A stretch of DNA of 64,000 nucleotides from Pantoea sp. 18069 (GTDB taxonomy: Bacteria > Pseudomonadota > Gammaproteobacteria > Burkholderiales > Burkholderiaceae_C), in assembly GCF_902706035.1 (NCBI RefSeq), contig NZ_CACSJA010000022.1, positions 1-64,000 on the forward strand. Reading direction: 5' to 3'. This document shows positions 8,320 through 16,869 of the stretch, piece after piece. The stretch's first letter is position 1, and every line of letters begins with the position of its first letter. The notes beneath the pieces were generated by a model, which was not told the origin of the DNA, searched no databases, and saw only the letters and a program-made list of their open reading frames with translations. Made by a program: the position numbers and the translations under genes.

Positions 8320-9318
8320 TTACTCGCTCTTGATATTGGCCGACTGGATCAACCGGCTGAACGTGGCGCGCTGGTCGCGCAGGGTCCTGTCCAGGTCCTG
8401 TCGTGAGCCTTGCGCCGCCTCTCCGCCCATTCCCAGGAATCTCTCGGCGATGGCCGGGTCGCGCGTGATTTCGTTGATCTTTCGGTTGAGCAGGTCAAGT
8501 ATCTCGGCGGGAGTACCGGCCGGCGCCATGACCGAGTTGATGCCCGGCACCACGAGGTCGGGCACGCTCTCGGAGATGGTCGGGACATCGGGAAACTCCT
8601 TGAAGCGCGTGGCCGTGGAAACCGCCAGCAGGCGCAGTCGCCCGCCCTTGGCCAGGGGCGTGATGCCGCCCAGACCGTCAATCAGCACGGGAATGCGGCC
8701 GCCCATCACATCCGTCTGCGCAGGGCCCGACGTGGGAAACGCCACGTTCATCAGGCGCGTGCCGGTCTTCTCGTTGATGTTCTCGCCAATCAGCCGCGAC
8801 AAAGAGGCCGCGCCAGGCGTGGCGAAGAACATCTCCCTGGACCTGGCCTGCGTGAGCAAGTCCGGCATGTTGCGGATGCTGCTGTCCGAAGCAACGGCAA
8901 TGGCCAGCGGAACATAGACCACGGGCGCAACGGATACCAGGGCTTTCTCGCCGTCGTAAGGCAGCGTCTTCGTCATCAATGGCGCGATGACGAGTGCCGA
9001 GTTGCCGGCAAACAGCAAGGTATGGCCATCGTTCCTGGCCGTGGCCACGAGCTGAGCGGCAATCGTTCCGTTGGCGCCCGGCCGCGCCTCCACCACGATG
9101 GGCTGGCCAAGTGACTGCGACAGCCGGTCTCCTATCAGCCGAGCAAACACATCCACGCTGCTGCCGGCACCGCCCGCAACCACCAGACGTACAGGCTTGG
9201 CGGGCCAGCCTTGGGCCTGCGCAGCCGGCGCTGCGGCCAGGACCAGCATGGCGAGCATCGGCATGGCGCGCTTCCGCCACCAGGTCCGACCCCGCGCCAC
9301 CGTATGTTGAATGTTCAT
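8320..9318 (-). CDS. Bug/TctC-family solute-binding protein
   Basis: Periplasmic binding protein of 332 residues with a Sec-type signal (basic RGRTWWRKRAM, hydrophobic core MLAMLVLAAAPAAQAQG, cleavage near residue 35). TctC motifs are RLVVAGGAGSSVDVFARLIG and IVVEARPGANGTIAAQ. The usual first-lobe VPF is replaced by VAG, a small departure from the other copies here. The start follows AGGAGACA at 9322-9329. It reads away from the acyl-CoA ligase at 9674 across a shared 355-bp region and may feed that catabolic block. Confidence 0.9.
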   Translation of the reverse strand: MNIQHTVARGRTWWRKRAMPMLAMLVLAAAPAAQAQGWPAKPVRLVVAGGAGSSVDVFARLIGDRLSQSLGQPIVVEARPGANGTIAAQLVATARNDGHTLLFAGNSALVIAPLMTKTLPYDGEKALVSVAPVVYVPLAIAVASDSSIRNMPDLLTQARSREMFFATPGAASLSRLIGENINEKTGTRLMNVAFPTSGPAQTDVMGGRIPVLIDGLGGITPLAKGGRLRLLAVSTATRFKEFPDVPTISESVPDLVVPGINSVMAPAGTPAEILDLLNRKINEITRDPAIAERFLGMGGEAAQGSRQDLDRTLRDQRATFSRLIQSANIKSE

Positions 9319-9673
9319 TTTTGTCTCCTGAGGAATGGAGTCATGACTTTAAAAACTAACCACACCAGCCGCCAGCGAGAAGAAGACATGCAGGCCATGT
9401 CGATTCGGTATGGACAGGCCGGCTCCCGATTGACGGGGTGCGTGATGGCGACATGCATGTCTGCATTTCGACTCTGCGCGCGTGACGCCACCGACCCACA
9501 GCACGCGGCCGGGCCCGGCTTGTCATGACATTCATGCATGGTGGCGATGCCGCTGCGCTCCTAGCGAGATCAGCGCTGGAATCCTAAAGTGCATTCGACT
9601 CCTTCATACACCTGAGCGACAACCCGGACTCCCGCATGGACTGCGGGTGCCGGACCCTGAAACGGCGGACTCC
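9319..9673. promoter_or_regulatory. Divergent intergenic region upstream of the CoA-catabolic operon
   Basis: The gap must hold promoters for the leftward Bug gene and for the rightward operon that starts with the acyl-CoA ligase. Apart from the leftward Shine-Dalgarno at its left end I see no clear dyad, riboswitch or coding potential. The readings that cross it are out of frame with known families. Confidence 0.4.
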
Positions 9674-11248
9674 ATGACCTTCCAGATTCCATTCGAGGAA
9701 AGAATCCTCGGCAATATTCTCATCGACAGCGCCAGGAAGTTCGGCCCCAAACCGTTCCTGACCATAAACGGCCGCTGCTATTCATTCACAGAAGCACACG
9801 ACATCAGCCAGTCCGTGGCGCGGGGCCTCAAGCGGCTCGGCGTGGGCGCGGGCGAACCCGTGATGCTGATGCTCGACAATTCCGCCGAGTTCATCTTCGC
9901 GTGGTTCGGCATCGCGCTGCTCAACGCCACCTGCGTGCCGGTGAACACCGCGTACACGGGAGATCTTCTTGCCTACGTCGCCGGCGATGTGCAGGCGCGC
10001 GTCGCGATCACCAGCGACAACCTCGCTCCCGCATTCGCCGCCCTGCCGGCCGCGCGCCGCGGCGCGCTGGCCACCCTGGTGATCAGCGGCCATTGCGAGG
10101 CCATCGAGGGGCTTGACACCATGGCCTGGGAGGCTCTCAAGGTGGTCGAAGGCGAGCCCGTCAGCACGCCCGCAAAGCCCGGCGACAGGGCATTCATCTG
10201 CTACACGTCCGGCACCACCGGTCCATCCAAAGGCGTGGTCATGCCGCACTCGCTTGTGCTGCAGACCACGGAAAACTTCATCAACGTCGCCGGCATGCGC
10301 CCCGACGACACGGTGTTCTCGCCCCTGCCCCTTTTCCATGGAATGTCGCGCTCCATGGCGACGCTGCCGGCGCTGGTGCTCGGCGCGCAGGTGCACCTGG
10401 CTGCGCGCTTCAGCGCGACGAGCTTCTGGCAGCAGGTGCGCGAAGCCGGCGCCACCATCAGCATGACCATCTTCACGATACCGCCGGTGCTCAAGAGCAA
10501 GCCGCCGAGCGCCGACGACCGCGCGCACAAGGTACGCGTGATGTTCAATGCGCACCACGACCCGGAGTTCGAGGAACGCTTCGGCGTGCGCCTCGTCGAG
10601 GCGCACGCCATGACCGAAACCGGCATGACGATCTTCACGCCGTTCCCCGAGCGCAAGCTGGGCGCCTCGGGCCGGGCGGGCCCGGACTGGGACACGGCGC
10701 TGGTCGACGAAAACGACGACCCCGTGGCACCCGGCGAGATCGGCGAACTGGTGCTGCGACCGCGCAAGCGCGGCATCCTGATGGACAGCTACCTCAACAA
10801 GCCCGAGACAACCCTTGGCGCCTTGCGCAATCTCTGGTTTCACACCGGCGACCTGATGCGTGCGGATGAGGACGGCTATTACTTCTTCGCCGGCCGCAAG
10901 AAGGAACGCATACGCCGGCGCGGCGAGAACATCTCGGCCTACGAGGTGGAGGCCGTCGCTGCGGAGCATCCGGACGTGGTGGAGTGCGCGGTGGTCGGCG
11001 TGCCCGCCGGCGACAACGAAGACGATGTCTACCTCTGCGGCGTACTGCGCAGCAAAGAGGCCATCAGCCCCCAGGCGCTGCACGCCTGGCTGCAGGAACG
11101 GCTGCCGAAGTTCATGGTGCCGCGCTATATCGAGTTCCGCGACGAACTCCCCAAGACGCCTTCGGCCAAGGTCGAGAAGCACACCTTGATGAAAACCCTC
11201 CCGGCGGCCACGGCCTGGGACAGCCTGCGCGCGCACGCGCCGGCCTGA
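9674..11248 (+). CDS. Acyl-CoA ligase (AMP-binding, CaiC-like)
   Basis: Adenylate-forming ligase of 524 residues that would activate a carboxylic acid to its CoA thioester. Core motifs are the P-loop YTSGTTGPSKGV (177-188), HAMTETG, the hinge block HTGDLMRADEDGYYFFAGRKKE (from about 390, in two parts) and RRGENISAYEVE. The C-terminal catalytic Lys lies in PSAKVEK near residue 499. The start at 9674 (MTFQIPFEE) fits the family; the ORF runs 64 codons further up without support. The nearest named relatives are crotonobetaine/carnitine-CoA ligases. It heads the operon that continues to the class I CoA-transferase and would perform the entry step. Confidence 0.85.
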   Translation: MTFQIPFEERILGNILIDSARKFGPKPFLTINGRCYSFTEAHDISQSVARGLKRLGVGAGEPVMLMLDNSAEFIFAWFGIALLNATCVPVNTAYTGDLLAYVAGDVQARVAITSDNLAPAFAALPAARRGALATLVISGHCEAIEGLDTMAWEALKVVEGEPVSTPAKPGDRAFICYTSGTTGPSKGVVMPHSLVLQTTENFINVAGMRPDDTVFSPLPLFHGMSRSMATLPALVLGAQVHLAARFSATSFWQQVREAGATISMTIFTIPPVLKSKPPSADDRAHKVRVMFNAHHDPEFEERFGVRLVEAHAMTETGMTIFTPFPERKLGASGRAGPDWDTALVDENDDPVAPGEIGELVLRPRKRGILMDSYLNKPETTLGALRNLWFHTGDLMRADEDGYYFFAGRKKERIRRRGENISAYEVEAVAAEHPDVVECAVVGVPAGDNEDDVYLCGVLRSKEAISPQALHAWLQERLPKFMVPRYIEFRDELPKTPSAKVEKHTLMKTLPAATAWDSLRAHAPA

Positions 11249-11276
11249 AACGAATTTCTACAACCAGGAGACAAAA

Positions 11277-12470
11277 ATGACAAGAATCATAGAAAAAAGG
11301 AAGTTCCCCATTGCCCTGCTGGCAAGCGCGGCCGCCCTGGGCGCAGCCAGTTCGGCCTCGGCGCAGTCGTCGGTGACCGTGTTCGGTGTCGTCGATGCCG
11401 CCGTGAGCCACTTCAGCAATACCTCGCGTGACCCCCGCGGCCCCACGCCGGCCGACCCGCTCTATCAGAACCGCGGAGAAATCAGAACCTCGACCAGCAT
11501 GCTGCGCCACTCCGGCACCACCACCAGCCGTCTGGGCTTTCGGGGCACCGAAGACCTCGGCGGCGGTCTGGCCGCCAGTTTCTGGCTCGAGGCCCCGGTC
11601 ACCAACGACGATGGCAACGCTGCCGGCCTGACCTTCGTGCGACGTTCGACCGTGAGCCTGTCGGGTCCCTTTGGCGAGATCCGCCTGGGCCGCGACTACA
11701 CCCCGACTTTCTGGAACGACAGCACGTTCGACCCCTGGGCACAGATCGGCGCCGGAGCCGCCCTGGGCCTGGCCGCGGGCAACAGCTCGCCGGGCAACGG
11801 TTTTGCCGCCAACGGCAACTATGCACGCTCCAGCAACTCGGTGGGCTATTTCCTGCCTCCCAAGCTCGGCGGCATCTATGGCCAGGCGATGTACAGCTTC
11901 CATGAAAGCGCCGTCGCCACCTCGCGCGCCGGCCGCTATGTCGGTGGTCGCCTGGGCTACGCCAACGGCCCGCTCAACATCGCAGTGGCTTATGCCGAGA
12001 GCAGCCTGCCCGAAGGCGCCTTCGTGGGGACCGTTGACCAAGCCAGGATCTTCAACCTCGGCGGCGCCTACAACTTCGGCGTGGCCACGCTCAGCGCCGC
12101 CGTGTCGCGCACCAAGTACGAACGGGACTATGGCAACACGCCCGTGGCCGGGCGCGCGCCAGAGGTCGACATGACGGGGTATCTGCTTGCCGTGACGGCG
12201 CCTGTGGGCAGCCACTTGATCCGCGCCGCCTACTCGCGCGTGGACTACGACCGGCATGGCGCGGCGGGCAAGCCCCGGACCAGCAAGCTGGCGGTGGGCT
12301 ATGTCCACAACCTGTCCAAGCGAACCGCGCTGTACGCCACCGCGGCCCGCGTGAACAACCGCAATGGCGCCTCGCTGGTGGTCAATGGCGCCCCGGCCAT
12401 CGCCAACAACGCGACCTATACGGCACGCTCGTCCACCGGCTACGACTTCGGCCTGCGGCATTCGTTCTGA
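11277..12470 (+). CDS. Gram-negative porin
   Basis: Outer-membrane general porin of 397 residues. The signal peptide (residues 1-30) ends ASSASA before QSSVTVFG. Beta-barrel blocks include SRLGFRGTEDLGGGLAAS, RRSTVSLSGPFGEIRLGRDY and SNSVGYF, ending in GLRHSF with the aromatic terminal residue used as an assembly signal. AGGAGACA precedes the start by 3 nt. It is the second gene of the catabolic operon and probably admits the substrate through the outer membrane. It is a paralogue of the truncated porin at 261-1190 and shows what that copy has lost. Confidence 0.92.
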   Translation: MTRIIEKRKFPIALLASAAALGAASSASAQSSVTVFGVVDAAVSHFSNTSRDPRGPTPADPLYQNRGEIRTSTSMLRHSGTTTSRLGFRGTEDLGGGLAASFWLEAPVTNDDGNAAGLTFVRRSTVSLSGPFGEIRLGRDYTPTFWNDSTFDPWAQIGAGAALGLAAGNSSPGNGFAANGNYARSSNSVGYFLPPKLGGIYGQAMYSFHESAVATSRAGRYVGGRLGYANGPLNIAVAYAESSLPEGAFVGTVDQARIFNLGGAYNFGVATLSAAVSRTKYERDYGNTPVAGRAPEVDMTGYLLAVTAPVGSHLIRAAYSRVDYDRHGAAGKPRTSKLAVGYVHNLSKRTALYATAARVNNRNGASLVVNGAPAIANNATYTARSSTGYDFGLRHSF

Positions 12471-12505
12471 CCCGGGCGCGCAACGCCCCTACTAGGAAAA
12501 AGCAA

Positions 12506-13504
12506 ATGATTCTCACGATCCATGAAGCACGTCAACTGGTACGCGCCAGCATGCTGGCCTTCGAACACAGTCCGCAGGAAGCCGACATCATTGCCGATCA
12601 CCTGATCGACTGCGAACTGCGCGGGCTGTCGTTCGGCGGCTTGCCGCGCGCGCTGTCGGTGATCGACCGCCTGCGCGACAGCGCCACGCCACGCCGCCCG
12701 ATCACGCTCCTGAAGGACTCGCCGGTGTCGGCTTCGCTGGATGGCGGCGATCAGGTCGGCTATCTCGTGGGGCGCCGCGCCACCGAGATCGCGATCGAGA
12801 AGGCACGCCAGACCGGCCTGGCCGTCGTGGGCGCGTCCAAGACCTGGTACACGGGCATGTTCTCCTATTACCTGGAGATGGTCACCGCGGCCGGCTTTGC
12901 CGGAATGATTGCCGGCAGCGGCGGCCAGAAGGTTGCACCCCACGGCGGCACCGAAGGGCGCTTCAGCACCAATCCGATTGCCTTTGGCTTTCCGTCGGAT
13001 GGCACGCCCGTGATCTGGGACATCGGCACCGCCGGCGTGATGCTCGGCGAGGTCGTTCTGAAGAAACGCCTGGGCGAATCGCTGGCGGAAGGCCTGGCCT
13101 TCGACGCCCACGGCCAGCCGACCCGCGACCCCGAAGCCGCGCTCAACGGCGCGTTCACGGTCTGGGGTGGCCACAAGGGCTCGGGACTGGCGATGGTGGT
13201 TCAGCTGCTGGGCATGCTGGCCGGGCAGGCGACGGCGCCGCAGTCGCTGCGCGACTGCGGCTTCTTCATCCTGGTGGTCGACCCGGGCCTGCTAGGTGAC
13301 GCCGCGGACTTCCAGGCACGGGTGGCGGCCTATGCAGACAGTCTTAGGGCGACACGACCGGTGGACCCCACGAAGCCGGTACGTGTGCCCTTCGAGCGAT
13401 CGGTGGTCGAGCGTGAGCGCCGGCGCGCGGCCAACGCTATCGACGTCCCGGATTTGGTTTACGAAGCACTGCGTGAGGCGGCTGAGTCGTCCACGACTCA
13501 ATAA
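12506..13504 (+). CDS. Ldh-family (malate/L-lactate/ureidoglycolate dehydrogenase-like) protein
   Basis: Member of the type-2 malate/L-lactate dehydrogenase family (COG2055), 332 residues, a fold distinct from classical Rossmann dehydrogenases. Supporting blocks are ADHLIDCELRG (about 31-41), PHGGTEGRFSTNPIAFGFPS and WGGHKGSGLAMVVQLLG, all typical of the NAD(P)-binding part. The two usual catalytic His positions look changed: the SHG motif reads SFGG, and the NHFG-like block reads WYTGMFSYY. It may be a specialised oxidoreductase or a member with altered chemistry. It lies 35 bp after the porin in the operon. Confidence 0.75.
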   Translation: MILTIHEARQLVRASMLAFEHSPQEADIIADHLIDCELRGLSFGGLPRALSVIDRLRDSATPRRPITLLKDSPVSASLDGGDQVGYLVGRRATEIAIEKARQTGLAVVGASKTWYTGMFSYYLEMVTAAGFAGMIAGSGGQKVAPHGGTEGRFSTNPIAFGFPSDGTPVIWDIGTAGVMLGEVVLKKRLGESLAEGLAFDAHGQPTRDPEAALNGAFTVWGGHKGSGLAMVVQLLGMLAGQATAPQSLRDCGFFILVVDPGLLGDAADFQARVAAYADSLRATRPVDPTKPVRVPFERSVVERERRRAANAIDVPDLVYEALREAAESSTTQ

Positions 13505-13512
13505 GGTTCATC

Positions 13513-14172
13513 ATGAAAATAGGCATCATCGGCGCAGGTTTCATCGGCCGCGCACTCGCAACACTGGCTGTGGCCAACGGCCATGAAGTGATGATCAGCA
13601 ATTCGCGTGCGCCCAGGACACTGGGCAGCACCGCGGTGGCGATAGGCTGCCAGGTCGGCACCGCGACGCAGGCGGCCACGTTTGGCGATCTGGTGATCGT
13701 CGCCATTCCGCTTGCCGCCTACACCGAGATCCCGGCCGAACCCCTGGTGGGCAAGATCGTTCTTGACGCCAACAACTATTACCCGGCGCGGGATGGCCGT
13801 ATCGAGGCGCTGGACTCCCACGCCACGACCACCAGTGAAATGCTGGCCGCGCATCTCCCGGGCGCAAAGCTCGTCAAAGCCTTCAACGCCATCCTGCAGG
13901 ACGATCTGGCCACCGACGCACGCCCGGCAGGAACGCCCCAGCGCCGGGCGCTGCCGATCGCGGGCGACGACGCCGAAGCCAAGCGCATTGCCACCGAACT
14001 GATAGACGCATTCGGCTTCGATGTGGTCGACGCTGGCCCTCTCGCCGAAGGCTGGCGCTTCGAACGCGCCATGCCGGGCTATTGCATTGCTTTGCCGAAG
14101 GAAGACATGAAAGCCGCGCTGGCCGCAGCCGAGCGCGGCGTGGAAGTGCCCCACGGGTCCTGGCGCCGCTAA
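13513..14172 (+). CDS. NADP-binding reductase of the F420-dependent NADP reductase-like family
   Basis: Small Rossmann protein of 219 residues. MKIGIIGAGFIGRALA at the N-terminus gives the GxGxxG dinucleotide motif. The segment LVIVAIPLAAYTEIPAEPL and the NNYYPARDGRIEAL block resemble the NADPH-dependent F420 reductase/6-phosphogluconate dehydrogenase-like family (NAD_binding_2/F420_oxidored). Betaproteobacteria generally lack F420, so a simple NADP(H) oxidoreductase is more likely. It starts 8 bp after the Ldh-family gene and is surely co-transcribed. The specific reaction is unknown. Confidence 0.75.
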   Translation: MKIGIIGAGFIGRALATLAVANGHEVMISNSRAPRTLGSTAVAIGCQVGTATQAATFGDLVIVAIPLAAYTEIPAEPLVGKIVLDANNYYPARDGRIEALDSHATTTSEMLAAHLPGAKLVKAFNAILQDDLATDARPAGTPQRRALPIAGDDAEAKRIATELIDAFGFDVVDAGPLAEGWRFERAMPGYCIALPKEDMKAALAAAERGVEVPHGSWRR

Positions 14173-14220
14173 TCGCGCCTCACTTCAGTGCAGCCATACA
14201 CAAAATTTATAGGAGACAAA

Positions 14221-15210
14221 ATGACCCTCCATCATTCCACCCGGCGCACCGTGTTGCTGGCATTGGCCATGGTCGCTGCGGGCGCTCAGACCGCACCCGC
14301 ATATGCGCAGGCCTATCCCGGCAAGGCAGTGAAGGTGATCGTGCCCTACAGTCCCGGCTCCAACCCCGACGTTGCCGCACGCATCGTTGCACAGGCATTG
14401 CAGGACAACCTGGGCCAGCCCTTCGTCATCGACACCAAGATAGGTGCGGGCGGCGGCATCGGCCTGAGCGCTGGGGCCAAAGCACCGCCCGATGGATACA
14501 CCGTGGTCATTGGCCACGTCGGCGGACTGGCCATCAACCCCAACGTCTATACCTCGCTGCCGTACAACGCGAACACGGACTTCGTACCTGTCGTCCAGTT
14601 GTACAACTCACCTCTGGTACTGCTGGTCGCGCACGACTCCCCCTACAAGAACGTCGCTGACCTGATCGCGGACGCGAAGGCCAGGCCCGGTCAGCTGACT
14701 TTTGCTTCGGGCGGCAACGGCAACGGCGCGCATCTGACCGGTGAGTCGCTGGCCAAGCTCAGTGGTGTCTCCATGCGCCACATTCCGTACAAGGGCATGG
14801 GCCCGGGGATCACGGACGTCATCGGCGGGCTGGTGACCTTCACGTTCGGCAATTTCTCGCTGGGAATGCCCCTGGTCAAGGGCGGAAAAATGCGCGCCCT
14901 GGCGCTCAGCGGCGCAGTGCGCGATCCGCATTTCCCGGACATTCCTACGGTTGGGGAAACCGTCAAGGGTTTCGAGTTCCAGGACTGGACCGGCGTGCTC
15001 GTGCCCAGGGGAACACCGCCCGAAGTAACCACCAGGCTGCAAACCGAGATCGCCAAGGTGCTCGCCAGGCCCCAGGTGATCGAGCAGCTTCAGGCCCAGG
15101 GCCTGAACCCTGTGAGAAACGGCACCTCTGCGCAATTTGCCCAGTTCATCCAAAGCGAGCAGCAGAAATGGGGTGCGGTGGCAAAGAGCATCAACCTCAA
15201 GATCGACTAG
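14221..15210 (+). CDS. Bug/TctC-family solute-binding protein
   Basis: Periplasmic binding protein of 329 residues, the fourth Bug protein in the first 15 kb. The signal peptide (1-30) ends TAPAYAQ. TctC motifs are VKVIVPYSPGSNPDVAARIV, FVIDTKIGAGGGIG, GGNGNGAHLTGESL and MRHIPYKGMGPGI. AGGAGACA at 14211-14218 directly precedes the ATG, which decides against the start 33 bp upstream. Because it is embedded in the CoA-catabolic operon, it is the best candidate for the receptor of that pathway's growth substrate. Confidence 0.92.
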   Translation: MTLHHSTRRTVLLALAMVAAGAQTAPAYAQAYPGKAVKVIVPYSPGSNPDVAARIVAQALQDNLGQPFVIDTKIGAGGGIGLSAGAKAPPDGYTVVIGHVGGLAINPNVYTSLPYNANTDFVPVVQLYNSPLVLLVAHDSPYKNVADLIADAKARPGQLTFASGGNGNGAHLTGESLAKLSGVSMRHIPYKGMGPGITDVIGGLVTFTFGNFSLGMPLVKGGKMRALALSGAVRDPHFPDIPTVGETVKGFEFQDWTGVLVPRGTPPEVTTRLQTEIAKVLARPQVIEQLQAQGLNPVRNGTSAQFAQFIQSEQQKWGAVAKSINLKID

Positions 15211-15226
15211 GCCACCAGGAATTCCC

Positions 15227-15679
15227 ATGAGCTACCTCCCCGAGGGCTTGCCCTCACCCCACCCCACCCTTGACGACGCCCCGTTCTGGCAGGCCTGCCA
15301 GCAGCAGCAGCTGGTGATCCGGCATTGCGAGAGCTGCCACCAGTTCTTCCACCCCCCGCTGCCCGTCTGCCAGAAATGCGGTTCGTCCAATCTCAGCTGG
15401 AAGCCGGTCTCGGGCCACGGCACGGTGTACACCTACACGATAGGCCACTACGCCGTGCACCCGTCGCTCAAGGGGCAGGCGCCGTACAACGTTTCTGTCG
15501 TGCTCCTCGACGATGCCGACGACGTGCGCCTCGTGTCCAACGTGGTCGACGCCGAGCCGCCGCTGCTGGCGATAGGCCTGCCGGTCACCGTCTGCTTTGA
15601 ACCCGCCAGCGATGGCTCGCTGCTGCCGCGCTTTCGCCGCCGCGCAGCGGATACCTCATCCCCCCAGGAGGGCGTATGA
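15227..15679 (+). CDS. DUF35-family Zn-ribbon/OB-fold protein
   Basis: Acyl-CoA-binding DUF35 protein of 150 residues. Its rubredoxin-like zinc ribbon has Cys at 34, 37, 48 and 51 (HCESCHQF and VCQKCG), followed by an OB-fold (GHGTVYTYTIGHYAVHP and onward). DUF35 proteins pair with thiolase-like Ltp proteins, for example as retro-aldolase partners in steroid side-chain degradation. The next gene is such a thiolase-like protein and overlaps by 4 bp (ATGA), which strongly supports a complex. The start at 15227 is chosen over one 90 bp upstream inside the Bug gene. Confidence 0.88.
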   Translation: MSYLPEGLPSPHPTLDDAPFWQACQQQQLVIRHCESCHQFFHPPLPVCQKCGSSNLSWKPVSGHGTVYTYTIGHYAVHPSLKGQAPYNVSVVLLDDADDVRLVSNVVDAEPPLLAIGLPVTVCFEPASDGSLLPRFRRRAADTSSPQEGV

Positions 15680-16869
15680 CTTTTCCCATGCCCCATTGGC
15701 CGCGCCATCTCCAGCCCGTGATCGTCGGCGTCGGCGAAAGCGAATACCGCAAGCGCGGAGGACACAGCGACACGCCCGAACTCACGCTGTGCCTGGACGC
15801 GATTCACAACGCCGCGAATGACGCCGGCCTGGACGCCCGTGAACTCGATGGCTTCAGTTCATTTGGCTTCGAGAAGAACGAACCGGCGGTGGTGCAGACG
15901 GCGCTCGCGGCCCCCGCTCAGCGCTTTTCCTCCATCGTCTGGGGCGCTGGCGGCGGCGGCTGCTCCGGCTCGGTGATGCTGGCAGCCATGGCGGTCGCGA
16001 CCGGCCAGTCGCGCTTTGCCGTCGCCTACCGCTCGATCTGCCAGGGCGATGGCCAGCAGCGCTACGGCCAGTTCCGCGACCGCCCGCTGTGGGGCTCCTA
16101 TGTAGGCCCCTATGCGCTGATGTCGCCCGGAATGATGACTGCGCTGACCTATCGCCGCTTCATGCACGAGCGCGGCACGGGCCCCGGGCACCTGGCGGAG
16201 ATCGCCACCAACTCGCGTGCCAATGCCCAGTCCAATCCACGCGCCGTGATGCGCGGCAAGCCGCTGTCGAAGGACGAATACTTCGCTTCGCGCATGATTG
16301 CCGACCCCTTCCGGCTGTACGACTGCTGTCTGGAGACCGACGGTGCCTGCGCCGTGATCGTGACCACGCGCGAGCTGGCCGACAAGATGAACTGCGCGGC
16401 AGTGCCCATCCTGGGCGCGGCGCAGGCCAGCGGTGAACGTTGGTCGCTTGGCCCCATGGGCTCGCACAACATGCCGCTTGCGGACTATCCAACCATCAAT
16501 TCACGCGAGGTGGCCAAGGCGGTTTACGCCCAGGCGGGCCTGACGCCGGCCGACATCGACGTGGCCCAGCTCTACGACGCCTTCAGCGGCCTGATTCCCA
16601 TGGCCCTCGAAGACTACGGCCTGTGCGAGGAAGGCAGCGCCGCGGACATGATCGATTCAGGCGCGCTGCGCCAGGGCGGCCGGCTGCCCGTCAACACGGC
16701 CGGTGGCATGCACTCCGAGGCCTACCTGCATGGCCTCAACCTGGTCATCGAGGCCGTGCGCCAGGCGCGCGGCGACGCCGTCCTGCAGGTACCCAAGGTG
16801 CGCCACAGTCTGGTCACCAGCGGCGGCGGTGGCGGGCACAAGAGTGCATTGATTCTGGGGGCAGCATGA
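15676..16869 (+). CDS. Thiolase-like (Ltp/SCP2-type) protein
   Basis: Thiolase-superfamily protein of 397 residues in the lipid-transfer/Ltp branch. The first half has WGAGGGGCSGSVMLAAMAVA, where Cys-96 lies near the usual nucleophile region. The second half has VAQLYDAFSGLIPMALEDYG, the His-containing NTAGGMHSEAYLHG and the C-terminal GGGGGHKSALIL. With the overlapping DUF35 partner this could form a retro-aldolase that cleaves a beta-hydroxyacyl-CoA, or an atypical thiolase. Sequence does not decide between these. Its stop overlaps the acyl-CoA dehydrogenase start by ATGA, so coupled translation is likely. Confidence 0.85.
   Translation: MTFPMPHWPRHLQPVIVGVGESEYRKRGGHSDTPELTLCLDAIHNAANDAGLDARELDGFSSFGFEKNEPAVVQTALAAPAQRFSSIVWGAGGGGCSGSVMLAAMAVATGQSRFAVAYRSICQGDGQQRYGQFRDRPLWGSYVGPYALMSPGMMTALTYRRFMHERGTGPGHLAEIATNSRANAQSNPRAVMRGKPLSKDEYFASRMIADPFRLYDCCLETDGACAVIVTTRELADKMNCAAVPILGAAQASGERWSLGPMGSHNMPLADYPTINSREVAKAVYAQAGLTPADIDVAQLYDAFSGLIPMALEDYGLCEEGSAADMIDSGALRQGGRLPVNTAGGMHSEAYLHGLNLVIEAVRQARGDAVLQVPKVRHSLVTSGGGGGHKSALILGAA

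Noticed and set aside
13513..14172. Considered a true F420-dependent enzyme
   Set aside because: Betaproteobacteria generally lack F420, and the visible motifs only show NADP binding.
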